This document shows positions 10,165 to 22,075 of a stretch of DNA of 64,000 nucleotides, in pieces. The translations under genes and the position numbers were made by a program. Source of the stretch: Immersiella caudata (Eukaryota > Ascomycota > Sordariomycetes > Sordariales > Lasiosphaeriaceae). The stretch covers positions 3,224,001 to 3,288,000 of the forward strand of contig JAULSU010000003.1 of the NCBI GenBank assembly GCA_030512335.1, read 5' to 3'. Under the pieces are notes generated by a model. The model was given only the letters and a program-made list of their open reading frames with translations, was not told the DNA's origin and ran no database searches. The first letter of the stretch is position 1. Each line of letters opens with the position of its first letter.

Positions 10165-12704
10165 CTAACCGTCCGTCTCCGTCACCGCTAATCCCGTAGG
10201 AGTTGCCACCTTCCCTGTCTCCCCTCCCCTCCCCCTCGCACCATCCAACGCGCCGTCGATTCCCTCATCACCATCAACCACAGCCTCCCCATCAACGTCT
10301 GTTGTTTCGTCCTCTGTCCCAGTCGCGCTACTCCCCCCTATTGTCGAGTTCTTCAACAAGCCCCTCAATTCATCTTCACTAATGATGCTCTCGATGCTGT
10401 CGCGTCTCTCCCCGGAGCCAAGCGGCGCTCTCGTCTCTCTCCTTCCCCGCTCTGCAAGCCTCTCAATCTTCAGACGATTCGCCACAAACTTGAGTTTCGG
10501 GAAGGCACTCTGCTGCCCCTCGTGAATCATCCGGGCCAGTCTGGCGGGTGTGGGGTCACTGAGGATATGAACAAAGTCAGACGTGATGCTCTTGGGCCAA
10601 ATTGTGACGTTTCCTCCGAAAGTCTGGAGCCAGAGCTGAGACCAGTCCTGGCCGAGGGGTCGTGGGAGGAGCTCAAGCTGTCGTAGGACGCGTAGCCACT
10701 TTGTCAGGTCGAGCTTGATGTACTGCTCCGTTGCGGAACCGAGATAGCCGCCACGCCAACCACGGCCCTTGCGATGCGTGACGGGCTGGCCTACAGATCC
10801 GCGCGAACTAAAGAAGAAGAGGTTGATATGCGGGTTCACCTGGCTGACGATGGTGAAGTTCACGTTGAAGTGGAGGTTAAGAGCTTTGATGGGAATGTCA
10901 GTCCGCAACGAGCCGTCCTTCCACTTGTGGCCAAACGAATAGGGGACAAGTTGGCCGGCTCGCGTCTTCATCATCAATACCACAGGGTTGAGAATACCTG
11001 GCACAGCGGCTGACGCAATGACAGCTGACCAGATGACGCAGTCAGGAGACGTGAGGTAGTTGCAGAGTATAGTGGGCGAGTGAGGGTCGGCCGGGACGCA
11101 TGAGACGTTCAGAATCCGACCTGTGCGCTCGTAGGCTTCACGGAACGTCATGGAGCCGCGGGTCCACCACGAACATTGTTTCGCCCAGTCAACCGAGTCG
11201 AACCTCGCGCCTGTCTTCCACCACCGATGGAACCAAACTGTGATGGGCTCGCGGCAAGCCGTGATGCGGTGAGCGAGCGAAGGGATAAGCAATTCCTTGA
11301 GCTCATCGTTGGTCCGCGTAGCCACCAGGGCAGCCACAAGCGCACCTCCGCTCGTCCCTGTGATAATATCAGGAAGGAGATCCGCTTCCAGGAGCGCCTT
11401 GACAACCCCAAAGTGATAATAGGCGAACGTTGCGCCCCCAGAAAGGCATAAAGCCGTCCGGCCATAGTTTGAGCAGATGCCCTTGAACATGACCCTCTTC
11501 TCTTCTCGGGTCAGTTGCTGGGTCTCAACTAAAAACTTGAGACTTCTTTCCACTGTACCTGAACGTTAGCCCCCCCCTCAAAAAAAAACAAAACACACAC
11601 ACACACACACACACACAGAGCCCCTCCATTTTTCACAAACCACATACCTTCGTCAACATAGTTCTGCACCAGATTCTTCGTGCCATAGTACGTCTGACTG
11701 TACAGCCTCGGATTTTCAATCCCCACGAAGTTGTTTTTCACGCAGGCCTCAACCAACCCCTTCAAATCTTCCACCGCTCCCTCCGTCTCTTCCGACCCCT
11801 TTTCCACCTGCTCCGCCCTCTCACGACACCTTCTCATCTGATCCCACACCCTCTTTACCGTCTTGCTGTCATAATACGCGAACCCGTTCTCCTCCTTCCA
11901 CTTTCCGTTCCCAAAGAACTCATCCATCCGCTTCGCCGCCGCAACCCACTCCTTGTAGTTCCCCGTCGCCCGCATCGCCCTCCGCAACTTTTCCCTCTTG
12001 CCCCGCCACGCCACGCCCTGCTCATACAAGTAGATGTAAAATCTCGTTGCCAAATACGCTACCGACAGCCCCAAAATCCACGCACCAACGATCAAGAGAA
12101 ATGGCCACTTCAGCAAGCTGTACAGATAGCCCTCGCGTGTCTCGTCCTTCGATCGACTCCCGATGAGGCTCTCTAGCGGCAGCCGTGGCCCTTTCCTCAA
12201 TCGCTTCTTCGTCGTTGTGCGCGGCGCTCGACGCCTCTTGGTCCCGTTCGAGCCCGGGCTGGCGAGTACTTTCTCATGAACCGGCGCCCAGTCGCTCTGC
12301 GCCGTGATGAACATGCCGCTGTTAGAGCGTACAGGGGGCCGTGAGCCGTTCCCGGACATCTCCGATGCGGCGGCGGACGCGGCCGCCGCGACAGACTGCG
12401 GAGTATCATGGGTGGGACTGTCGGGGAAGAAGCCGCTGGAGCTATGTCGTAGGGAGGGGCTGTTGAGGTTGAAGGAAGAGGACGAGGGAGATTGGACGGG
12501 GTCCGGGGCGGAGAGGGCTTGGATAAAGGCCTCGAGGTGTTCGGGCTTCAGGAAGTTGGTGTCAAAGTCGGGGAGGCGAGTGTAGTCGAAAGCCTCGGGC
12601 GGGAAGCCATATGAGCGCGCGGGAATGGTAACGTCGGAAGGTAAGGACGCGACGGCGGCGGCGGTGGCGTAGGCCATTTTGGTCGCCTTTTCGTTCTCAG
12701 CCAT
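10165..12704 (-). CDS. Patatin-like phospholipase/lipid hydrolase with one membrane segment
   Basis: Exons 12704-11648 and 11552-10165, joined over a 95-nt intron, give 814 residues. The junction restores YVDEVERSLKFL. Residues 1-195 are low-complexity with a basic patch. Residues about 200-227 (beginning WPFLLIVGAWILGL) form one membrane helix. The patatin domain starts near residue 380 with the glycine-rich oxyanion loop (LSGGATFAYYHFG). It has the nucleophile elbow GTSGG (Ser about 420) and the catalytic Asp in KDGSLRTD (about 565), so the Ser-Asp dyad is intact. The Ser/Asp-rich tail looks disordered. The family is the fungal single-pass patatin group related to yeast Tgl3/4/5 triacylglycerol lipases. 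The likely role is hydrolysis of acylglycerols or phospholipids at ER or lipid droplets; the exact substrate cannot be read from the sequence. Confidence 0.93.
11593..11617. repeat. (AC)12 microsatellite inside the patatin-gene intron
   Basis: A perfect AC dinucleotide run, preceded by an A-run, fills the middle of the 95-nt intron. On the coding strand it reads (GT)n followed by T-rich sequence before the CAG acceptor. Length variation here would change spacing between the donor and acceptor but not the protein. Confidence 0.9.
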
Positions 12705-13583
12705 GATTCTGTTGGGAGGGCCGAACAGGGCGGCTTGGACGCATGGCTGGGAGATTTTGGTCTATTTTACGTTTGGAGGATGTGAGACAACAAAAGCTAA
12801 AGTCCTAGCAGATTTAAAGAACGTGTGGCATGCTTCTCGGAATCTTTGCTGAGTGCCCGGCCAGTGGCATGTTCGGGGTGTGTTGGGAAGGCGATTCATA
12901 AATCAGCCTCGGGAATGACGTCGTTAGCGCCTGCCCCCCCTGGCGCTCAGCCCCGAGGTAGACAGACCTAACCCCCCAACCAACCAACAAAAAGGCGCAA
13001 AAGGACTCGAAAGTGTCTACTCGATCCACCGAATGACAGCACTAACCGCCTGGATCGCGTCCACCGTTCTCTCAACACTCTTCATTGAGCTCGTCGGCTC
13101 ACCTGCGAATTTGGTCAACGCTCGGTGGCCACTACAAAGAAGGAACCGGCCAAAAAAGTATTGGGGAGGCCTTGCGTTTTCGCGTCCCAATACCTAGGTA
13201 TCCAGCCGCACTCGAGGCCGAGGGTCACCATGAAACAGTCTTCTGCCGTGGAAACTTACGATGCCCTGCAGCATGTACTTCCAAACTTCGCCGATATCGC
13301 GGGCTTGCAAAGAGTAGCCCACAACCCACGCCAAGGAGGTAATGTGGAATGGAAAAGAATAGATCGGTAGATGCTAGAATTTCAAGGATATATTTGTCGG
13401 AGTCATCATATCGTAGTGCAGACTATCATCTTGCCCAAACACCAGTTCTCCGTGCCCGCAAAGCGACCAATCTGCAAAGAGTCCCTCGGCAAAACCCACA
13501 TCCCGTTGCTCATTCCCAGGGTCTCGATTTCTATGATCCCTGATCTACCTCCCCCGAATACAATACAGACACATTAACCCCCC
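12705..13583. other. 0.9 kb spacer between the patatin gene and SAR1
   Basis: Both flanking genes read leftwards. This therefore holds the promoter and leader of the patatin-like gene (right next to 12705) and the 3' end of SAR1. No ORF with a domain was seen. Confidence 0.5.
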
Positions 13584-14547
13584 TTAGACGTACTGTGACA
13601 ACCACCGGATACCCTCGCCGTATCCCTGACGCATCACCACCGAGCACATGAAGACCTCGATGGGTCGGATGCCCTCGAGTGGCACCTTGCCCTTGCCCGT
13701 CGTCTGGTACATGCCCAGCTGGTGGCGGAGCTCATCCTCGGACACGGCGTCGGGGTGATCGATCTTGTTGCCGAGGACGACAAACGGAACCTTAGACAGC
13801 TCCTCCATTGCAAGGAGCGCATCGAGCTCGGCCTTGGCTTCGGGGAACCGCTCGTGGTCCTTGGCGTCGACGAGGAAAACGATTCCGTTGACCTCAGGGA
13901 AATAGTCTTTCCACAAGCGGCGAGCTGGTAGATAGAGGTCAGCTTGAGGACGACGCAGCCTTTTTTTTTTTACCGTCGTTGCCTGCCTGTTGGCGGCGGC
14001 CCCCAAAAGGTTCGCCACCACCAAAGGCAAAACACCCGATCCCTACCCAGAGAAATAACGTACCTTGCGCGTGACCGCCCAGATCAAATGTCGTAAACCT
14101 CACGTTACCAATAGCCAACTCCTCCGAAGCTGCAAATCGGAACCATCACGTCAGCCTCCAACTCTGCCGCCCCTGTTCCAGTGGACACGTTTCCTTTTCC
14201 CTCGTCCTCTCCCTCTTCCTGCGTACGGGGGTACTCACTCGGATGAAGCGTAGGCTGCAAGATCGCGACACGGTCGTTCTTTAGCATGTGGAGGAGCGTC
14301 GTCTTGCCAGCATTGTCGAGGCCGAGGAAAAGGAGCTTGGCGTGCTTGTTTAGCAGGCCGAGCTGCGACAAGACGTCGTAAACTGCGATTGAGCGCGCGC
14401 CGAGTCAGCACCGAGGATCGGTAGAACCGCATAATTTGCGTTCCCATACTCGCCGTGATAGATAAAGGCCATCGGGAGCGGGATTGGGAATAGCTGGGGC
14501 GGTGGAATGGGGGTGGGAGAATGCATACACCAGTTGATGATCCACAT
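13584..14547 (-). CDS. sar1: Small COPII coat GTPase Sar1
   Basis: Four exons (14547-14529, 14382-14239, 14129-14064, 13924-13584) join in frame to 189 residues, the normal Sar1 length. The order is: amphipathic N-terminal helix starting MWIINWFYDVLSQLG, the P-loop GLDNAGKTT, the switch I Thr in LHPTSEELAIG, DLGGH (switch II), NKID, and a C-terminus ending IRWLSQYV. It is an ER-membrane GTPase that, once loaded with GTP, inserts its helix and recruits Sec23/24 to bud COPII vesicles; hence essential. The first coding exon is only 19 nt. Its donor is GTATGC one base after the TGG codon, which restores W-F-Y-D; the neighbouring GT two bases earlier breaks the frame. All motifs are intact. Confidence 0.97.
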
Positions 14548-15564
14548 GGCGGATTTTGGGCTGATCAATTATCTCTTTGTAGTCGTTGCAAGCGTTGCGG
14601 TGGTCGTTGGGGGATATCTGAGGAGACCTGGATCGTGGGCGGGCGGAAAAGGTGACGAATTTGCAGCGAGGCCAGCAGAGAGATTCGAGAATGGCTCGAT
14701 TATCTCGAGGGCGAATTAGAGCCACGCTCTGACCAGTCGGTTCACCAAGCGTAACTTACTTTGCCAGGTGGCAGGCCTTGAAAGTAAGGCATGAGTCACA
14801 TGACTTGCGCCTGAATCCGTCATTCAGGGTGTACCAACTTGGATGATTGAATTGCTGGGATTTCCTTTTTATGAAGGCCATCATACTTCCACGCAAGTGA
14901 ATTCCACTACCTAGGTATACTTCATATAATGCTGTCATTTCTCTGAATCAAAGTTGCAATTCGGTCGGGGCAGGCGCAGCAAGACAGTGACTCTCGAAAG
15001 CGAATTTGATCTCAATCAAAATCTCCCCCAATTATGTCTGGGCGTTGACCAACAGATGTCGACCACGATCCTCCGGCATTGGCCTTTTCATGCCTCGCAA
15101 CCCGATTTGTGATTTGATGCAGCTTCTCTGATGCGACCCCAGGTCCTGAATAACCCTTTCGCTCCTCTCCTTCAGCCATTACCTACAGACGGGCTGATGG
15201 CCCACGCCATTGATTTCGTTTTATGCTAGATGTGCTTGCAAAGAACAATATATGCATTCCTTTATCAGGGATCAAGAAAGGACTAAAATATATACTAGAA
15301 GTGACAATGGAAGTGCTTAGGTGCAGCTACCTATCCATATGGAGGCTGGCTGGCCTTGAGGCAGCTTGCAAAAATAACATGACAGCAAGGAGCCAACAAA
15401 GTGAATCAGGTTGTAATCACAAATGGAAACCAGCTATGTACCCGTCGTGGTGAAAACGCCGTATTCAGGCTCGTAAAATCATGAGTGCCGCCCATACCGG
15501 TGCGTGCCAATGCAATAACCCTCCTATGCGTCCATGATGATGCTGATCAAACTTGCCAACCACC
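14548..15564. other. 1 kb spacer: SAR1 promoter and DUF2457 gene 3' side
   Basis: SAR1 transcription should start in the right-adjacent part just above 14547. The remainder is relatively AT-rich and only holds short ORFs. Nothing else can be supported. Confidence 0.5.
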
Positions 15565-17793
15565 TTATATCGAAAGGACATAGTTCCCTTGCCCAATTTT
15601 GCCGGCCATGATGAGGCCGACTTCCCTCATCCGCACCGCGCCTTGTCCTGGAACCGGCCGCCGTACCTGCGCCTTCTCCTTACGCGCGCGGGTGCAGTAC
15701 TTCTGGTAAAACTTCTCTTTCCGACGCTGTCGCTTTTGCTCGAGGCCCTTGACGATGTCTATGGCGCCACGTACGTGCGTCTCCTTACTGACAGTGCTTG
15801 CCCTGGATCTACGGACAGGCTTGAGATGTGGGAACAGAATGGGACCTCTGGGCAAAGACTTGGTGTGGGTCAACCCCGGCCTGAAAACAAGAGACTTGAA
15901 TGCGATGCCTTCGTCTGACTGGACCGGAGATGCTACTGGCGACTTTGCGGCTCCCGGGGGAGCTGGGGAGCGGAACCTTCGAGGGGACATGTTGTCGAAG
16001 AGCCTCCGAGGAGAACGGCCACGAGGCTTAGGAGGGGGCGAACCCCGGCGTTTAGGGGGCGGTGAGCGCATTCTCTTGGGCGACCGCTTTCCTTGTCCCT
16101 GGCGCCGGCCTGCTCTCTCATGGTGAAGATCTTCAAGCTCGCCATGAAGCCAAAGATCGTCGTCGCTGTCACCGTGCCCTCGCTTATAAAGCTCCTCAGC
16201 TTCGTCCTCCGGCTCCGAGGTGGGGAAACTTGGGTCAATGTCCTGAGGAATGACCTGAAGCTTGCCCTGCTTCCTAGCGGTGAGGTGGGAGATATAGGCC
16301 TCTTCCAAGGGTCGATCTTCGTCGAGCGTTCCGCAAACGAAATCCGTGCTATCGGGAAGCTCAGGAGTGTTTGCCCGAATGGCCAGACGCCTCTCTCGCT
16401 GTTTGGCGCGAACTGCTGCCACAACCCGCTTAGAGCAGTCCGACGAATCTGAGTGCTCGCCAACCGACGGTCTCCGATAGACGGTGGTGGCACCAGATAA
16501 GGAGCGATGTGGCTCTTCCAGCGTAGTCCACAGCACTAACCCGTCATCTTCTTCGTCGGAGTCGGCGAATCCAGTCTCGTTGTCGGTTTTGTAACCGTCC
16601 GACCCTTCATCAGCATCCCACCTGTAGCCAGAGTCCGCCTCATTGACGTCGGAGTCGTTATCCTCTTCGCCCTCATCCTCGTCGTCATCTTCATCACCGT
16701 CGTCATCATCGTCATCACCATTCTCTCCGTCAAAGGAATCCTCATTGTCGTTTTCGTTTTCCTCGTCTTCCTCCTCTTCCTGATCAGCCTCTTCCTCTGC
16801 CTCCTTGCCAAGTTTGCGAATCGCGTTTTCCTTTTGCAAAGTATCGTTGATCGTGATCTTGGGCCTTGAAGAAGGGTCATCACGGAGAATCCAATCGTCC
16901 TCCTGCGGCTCATCACTTGCAAACTCGTGAAATCGAGAGCATTCGCTCTGCAAGTCCTTGGAACTGGCTGCGAGCCACGTTCTGGGTAGTTTATAGACGG
17001 GGCTTTGGGACGATCTGCGAGGCATAGAGGAGGGCCCAGTGCGCCTCCGCGATGGAGATCGTTCCGGAAGAGATGATCCTGCTAGAGTCGGCGTAAGAGA
17101 TTCGCCCTGGCGTGCGGGCGTTCTAGATGGAGGCTGAGAAAGACAGGCAAATTTGATGCAGGTTTTCCGTGGGGCTTCCTTAGCCTTGGATGCATCGCTC
17201 GAGGGCCTGGGTGGTGGCATCAAGGCCTTACCGTCAGTTTTCGGCTTGGCCGCACAGGCAAACGAGATACACCGCTTCTTCACGGGTGCTTGAGTTGCGG
17301 GCGCTGCCGTTTTCGCTGTCCCCTCGGCGGTGGCGGTGGTGGTTTTATCGTTCGCCTGGGGCGTACCAATCGTCCTGTTTCCCGGGGTAATAATAGGAGC
17401 GAAGCCGACGTTTAGCCACTGGGGGCTCGGCGAACTTGTACGAGCAGGCGTAGTGAAGCCAGTGTCACAAGTAAGTTCCGAGGACAGACTGATGTTACTG
17501 GTGATGGAACGTCTCCTTCTGCCCCTTTGTAGAGATGCGACATCGCCATGCTCTTCGTCGGAGTGACTCTGCAGAGCCTTGGTTAAGAGGGATTCGTGGT
17601 GCTCGCTACCGCGGCGGATGGGTGCCCGCTTGAAGGGTTTTGGAAGTGGCGACATGAGGGAGCGACAATCAGGGGGTTCGTCGGCGTCGGCACCCGCATC
17701 CTCCTCTGCAGATGGCTCAACATTGGCCGACTGGGTGGCTGTCCACGCGAGGACATTTGTCGTCGCGTAATCGTGAGGTACATGTCTGTCCAT
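15565..17793 (-). CDS. Acidic nuclear-type protein, DUF2457 family
   Basis: Uninterrupted 742-codon frame. The N-terminal third is Ser/Pro-rich and disordered. Two copies of a short cysteine motif follow: KRCISFAC (residues 173-180) and KTCIKFAC (210-217). Residues about 330-440 form a very acidic Glu/Asp tract, followed by a W-containing segment (GYRWDADEGSDGYKTDNE). The C-terminal third holds many KRRGSPPPKPRGRSPRR-like basic Ser/Pro repeats and a positively charged end with likely nuclear-localisation signals. The mix matches the fungal DUF2457 family, whose function is not established. Charge blocks suggest a nuclear protein contacting basic or RNA/chromatin partners, but that is inference. 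Family assignment is from memory of motif layout, not from a search. Confidence 0.8.
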   Translation of the reverse strand: MDRHVPHDYATTNVLAWTATQSANVEPSAEEDAGADADEPPDCRSLMSPLPKPFKRAPIRRGSEHHESLLTKALQSHSDEEHGDVASLQRGRRRRSITSNISLSSELTCDTGFTTPARTSSPSPQWLNVGFAPIITPGNRTIGTPQANDKTTTATAEGTAKTAAPATQAPVKKRCISFACAAKPKTDGKALMPPPRPSSDASKAKEAPRKTCIKFACLSQPPSRTPARQGESLTPTLAGSSLPERSPSRRRTGPSSMPRRSSQSPVYKLPRTWLAASSKDLQSECSRFHEFASDEPQEDDWILRDDPSSRPKITINDTLQKENAIRKLGKEAEEEADQEEEEDEENENDNEDSFDGENGDDDDDDGDEDDDEDEGEEDNDSDVNEADSGYRWDADEGSDGYKTDNETGFADSDEEDDGLVLWTTLEEPHRSLSGATTVYRRPSVGEHSDSSDCSKRVVAAVRAKQRERRLAIRANTPELPDSTDFVCGTLDEDRPLEEAYISHLTARKQGKLQVIPQDIDPSFPTSEPEDEAEELYKRGHGDSDDDLWLHGELEDLHHERAGRRQGQGKRSPKRMRSPPPKRRGSPPPKPRGRSPRRLFDNMSPRRFRSPAPPGAAKSPVASPVQSDEGIAFKSLVFRPGLTHTKSLPRGPILFPHLKPVRRSRASTVSKETHVRGAIDIVKGLEQKRQRRKEKFYQKYCTRARKEKAQVRRPVPGQGAVRMREVGLIMAGKIGQGNYVLSI

Positions 17794-20700
17794 TTTTGGC
17801 GGAGTAATGGCGGAAGTGATCCGTCCTAGTGGGTATATGCTTCGCGGACCGCGTTGTTGATCTGGCAGCGGCCAAGGTGTCCAAGAACAGAGCTAGAGCG
17901 TCAGCTCAACAAGTGATCGTGAGTCTGGTCCGAGAAGGCACAGTTTGGTATCTGCAGGTTTGCAAACTGTGCCTGTGCCTTGCTAGGGTGCGTTCAAGGT
18001 CGCGTCCCTAAGGACCGCGTTGCTATAAGACGAGAGCCATAGTTGGCAAAAGTAGTTCAAGGTTTGAGGTGCAGAACGAAGAAGTAGTGTTGGGTGCGGT
18101 TTCGTCACAAGCGGAGCCGTCAGCCGTCAGCCGTCGTTCCAAGAGCGCCCTTCCGTGAAAATTTGATGCCGGAAAACGCGACTCGTCCAGAGTGCTGGTG
18201 GCTTGTTAGGAAAGCGGATGACGTTGGAGTGACCAGAACAGGATGGGTGATGACTGATGCCACGGAAGTGGGCAATGTCGAGCTCTTGGGCCGCAGCGGG
18301 CAAGACTGTGAGGGCTGCTTTCCCCACTGCCGAATACACAACACCGCAACGCAACTCTGGGAAAAGCGGCAAAATATCAGGTTTTTGAACCTGGCGGAGC
18401 AATTCAGAAGAGAAGTGGTTGAGATTGAACTGGGGCCGGCCTGGTAGAGGCACAGGGATCGCGTTTGGATGGGCGGGGGGGCAAAAGGGCAGGGGCTAGC
18501 TGGAGACCGGGGGAGTTGATCGCTGGCACTGTGAGGGGTTGGACGGTGTGGGCTAAAGATGGAATGGCCAGTGGACGGCGCGAAGCGGGCGGGCGCGGGA
18601 TGGCCTCTTGCGGTTACCTCACGGCGGTGCAGGGTGGATCCACTTCCAATTCCAGGGTCATGAGCGCCGGAAAACTGAGAAATCAAACAACTGCATGCAG
18701 TCAAAAGGCGGGCGGCGATGGCGAAAGTCAAAGGTTGGTGAGACTCCACACACCGTCATGGAAAACGGAGGCCAGGATGCTTACTGTGCGAATTGACTGG
18801 CTGGGTTGGACAGCCGAGGGCACCACCGCAACGCCGCCATCAAAGTACGGATTGCTGTTCGGACCGGAAGAAAAGGACATCAAAGAAGATGAAGTCGCCT
18901 TTGTTATAGATAGCTGTAGCCCCCCCTTAACTCTGGCCACGAGGCTGGCTGTCGATCTCCAACGGTACGACATCACTGTGTGTCGCAGATGACACGACAT
19001 TCCGTGATTGCCCTCCAGCTGCTGGTCCTGGGACCGGACCACAACCTTGTGTCGAGTAAGAACCTTAAAGGGAGCAGTCCGACGTAGCAGAAAGGCAAAG
19101 AAGCACGGGGTACAACAGTCATTGTGCTGCGTCCGGTCAACGGAGATGTTCTCCTTCGGCGGTGCAGCTTCGGATAGTGTCGCTTTATTGTGTGTCGGTC
19201 GCACGTGCCTTTGTTTTGCTTGATCTCCTCTTGGAGCAATTGCCCCCTCTCACAGAGGAGTTGTGGGCGGGGAGCATTATGAGATGGAGCTAGGGACATG
19301 AGCGACTCCACAAAATGGCTTGGTTGGCAAGCCAGGGTTGGCGGCGTTCAACGACGAGCGAAAACGGAGACTTGTCTGTTGGTGGATTCTGCCTCTCAAC
19401 GCTCGCCTCCACCCAAGACGCCTGAATGGGATGAAATGGGATGGTGGCTTTGAGGTCGAGCCTCTGCACAGCCCCTTGGTTGGCGGCCGGGCAGGCGACT
19501 CCCAAACTGCCTCGATCTTCCCAATCTTCCCTCACACGCACCGAAGAATGGTTTCCAGGTCTTACCGGTTCTTTGCAGCGGTTCCTAGGCGGAAGGGCTG
19601 GCAACACAAAAACAGGCGCCCGTGTCTCTGCCGTTTGCCCAGCCGGGAGATCTCGATATGGCTGTTCGACAAGACGGTCTTGACTCCACCGCCTAGAAAT
19701 GGCCGATGCAGGGCACATGAACTGCAGTCGCTTGCAGGCTGCCGTCGCTGGCCCTGGTGGGAGATTTGTCCCGAGTCCTCCCGGGCTTTCGAGGAGTGCA
19801 TCTGGCGAATTTGCTAATGCGTTCACGCCCACACTACCCGTGTCAATAATGTCAGACGGTCTGACACTGCAAAACTACAAATCCCGATGGATCTTCACAG
19901 CATCTTATTAGAGACTGGCGTCGTCTCGTAACATTTCAATGGTAAGTCGAGTCGCATCGGCCCCGCCATAGTTACCTAGTTCCCCGGTTCGTTGCGAGCT
20001 GGCAACCCGCGTCTTCTGTTCAGCGTGTTTGCAAGTTCTAATGGATCAGAAGGTGGGCGACCTCTAGCCAACAAGCGTGGGGTGCGGTGCGACCCTCCCC
20101 AACCTCGCTAAGACTGCCGCAGGCAGGAGATGATTCTCTGATTCGTGGCTGCCACACTTTTGGTCATAATTACAAGATCGCCTGCTGGCAAAAGCTGTCT
20201 AGCCGCCGGCAAACAGGAGTCTGACAGGCGAGGAAGGACCCTTCGCTGTCTGAGCGGCGAGTGTGTATGGTGATCAACATTGTTCTGCAGTCAATGCTCG
20301 GGGACCTCGTTTCGGGGTGAGGAGACCCGTCGATTCGATGCACAACCCCACGCTTTCATCGACCGCAGGAGCATCCTTAGCCTGCCAGCGGCCACAACCC
20401 CGCATTCTCGCCGACCCAGAAGTTGCGCGTTGATCAAACAGGCAACCCGAATACATCTTGCCCGGCCGGCATCTAGACCCTCCAGCGAGCTTCTTTGATA
20501 GGTATCTCACATGTGGGAATTCGATCAGAGAATGTGACATGTCGCAGCCAGAGCTGGTCACGCCTGTCGAGGTTGATGGACACCCAATGCTGACGGCAGC
20601 GCCAGAGGCGGTGAAGTTCGAGCTGATGGATGACAACACAAAAGCTCCGCCCACCAACACAATGTCCCCAGTGTCCTGCGTACTGGATGTTCAGGGCCTT

Positions 20701-22075
20701 CGGATGGGTAAGGGGCGATGATTGCCGTAGCTCCTACAACCTCGGGAACTGCTCGCCGTCTTGGCACGGAGCTCTTCCGTTGGGTTGTCTGCAAGATCGG
20801 AAAGCCGCACCGGAGACGACTGCCCAAGTAAACTCCGTCCCAAGTCAGTCGCATGACCAAAAGCTGCCACTCATGAGACAGCATATCTTTTCCCCGCTGG
20901 ATCGACAGAAACCACGAGGTTCGGTGCGCGTAGTTCACTCATCAGGCGCAGTAAAGCCTTCTCTATCCGCCGCCGAAGACGGACATGCTGTCGGTAGAGT
21001 AGTCCAGATGAAGCCCAGTGGCGTTTGGCATGGCGATTGGAGATGCCGATCCCAAATTGAACGTGGTACTTGAGATATCCGCCCACCGTTCCCTGCCTCC
21101 TGCTGTCCGTGAGACGGCGCACCAAGTACAGGAAACCAGTTAATCTCTGTCCTCTTCGGAACATTCGTGTCTACATTGGTCAGGGCGGTGGAGGTGTAAC
21201 AGCCATGTGCTCGTGGCTTGCAGGAAGTTACGGCGGTCAGCTCTTGGCTGGGGGACCCTTTGGTAGCCCTATGGATCCGGAGGCGGACAAGCACACGCCA
21301 GAGGATGTCGGTGTAGCGTACTGCTTCCTTGAGGGATTAACACGCACCAGTGGTTTGGACACCACCTCTGTACGGCTGGCTGGCCGGCTGACTGTCGAAC
21401 TCAGCACAGTAATGTCACTGGCTGCAAGATGCTGATGGGGCATCGGGTCGGTGAATCCGGGGCACATCGGACCGACCCATCAGGAAGGTACCGTCGCGGG
21501 TGCTGTTCCAACGCTGATCGGTCAATCCAACTGTACACTTTGTCATGTCATTAGTGAGAGTCGGATTGTGAGTCTCGCAGATGTTGTTGAGCTGTTGCCG
21601 AACGCTGTTGTGATTTGATCGTTATCGGGTGTCGTTCCGCACCACGGATCCTAAACCGGAATGGCACAAACCAAAGCCAAAAGCAAGACCAGTCACGTGG
21701 TAGGAGGAATGATGTTGACAAGGAAACAGGAGCTCTCTGATGAAGTAAACAGCTGTTTTTGAGATGCAAAGGAGCATCAGAGGAATCTCTCTATGCCCTC
21801 TATGCTGAAAAACAAGCCCTATTGAGAACACGATGGGGCGGGGCAGGAAGGATGTCAAACTCAGCCCTTGTTGGTCGGATGAATATTCTGCTTGAGAGTA
21901 TCTGCAGTTATCCGAGTAATCTTTCAAACCAGTACGTGGCTTGGCGTATCGGCCCCGCAGAAACAATTATCCAGAGGCTGGAAAGCTCGGCTAGCGAATT
22001 CAATTCTGCGTATCAGGTAACGAGGACGACGTGACGTTGACGACTCCCTACTCTCAATTGAGACCGAAATCCATC
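17794..22075. other. 4.3 kb divergent intergenic stretch
   Basis: This lies between the DUF2457 gene (-) and the ATP synthase delta gene (+). It must contain both promoters, yet is far longer than needed. Short ORFs on both strands (180 and 165 codons overlapping at 19290-19832, 209 codons at 18120-18749) show no domain or codon pattern like the neighbours. A small direct repeat, AGCCGTC three times in a row, lies at about 18115-18136. No transposon ends, tRNA or AT-rich decayed repeat were seen. A non-coding transcript or a gene too divergent to recognise cannot be excluded. Confidence 0.45.
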
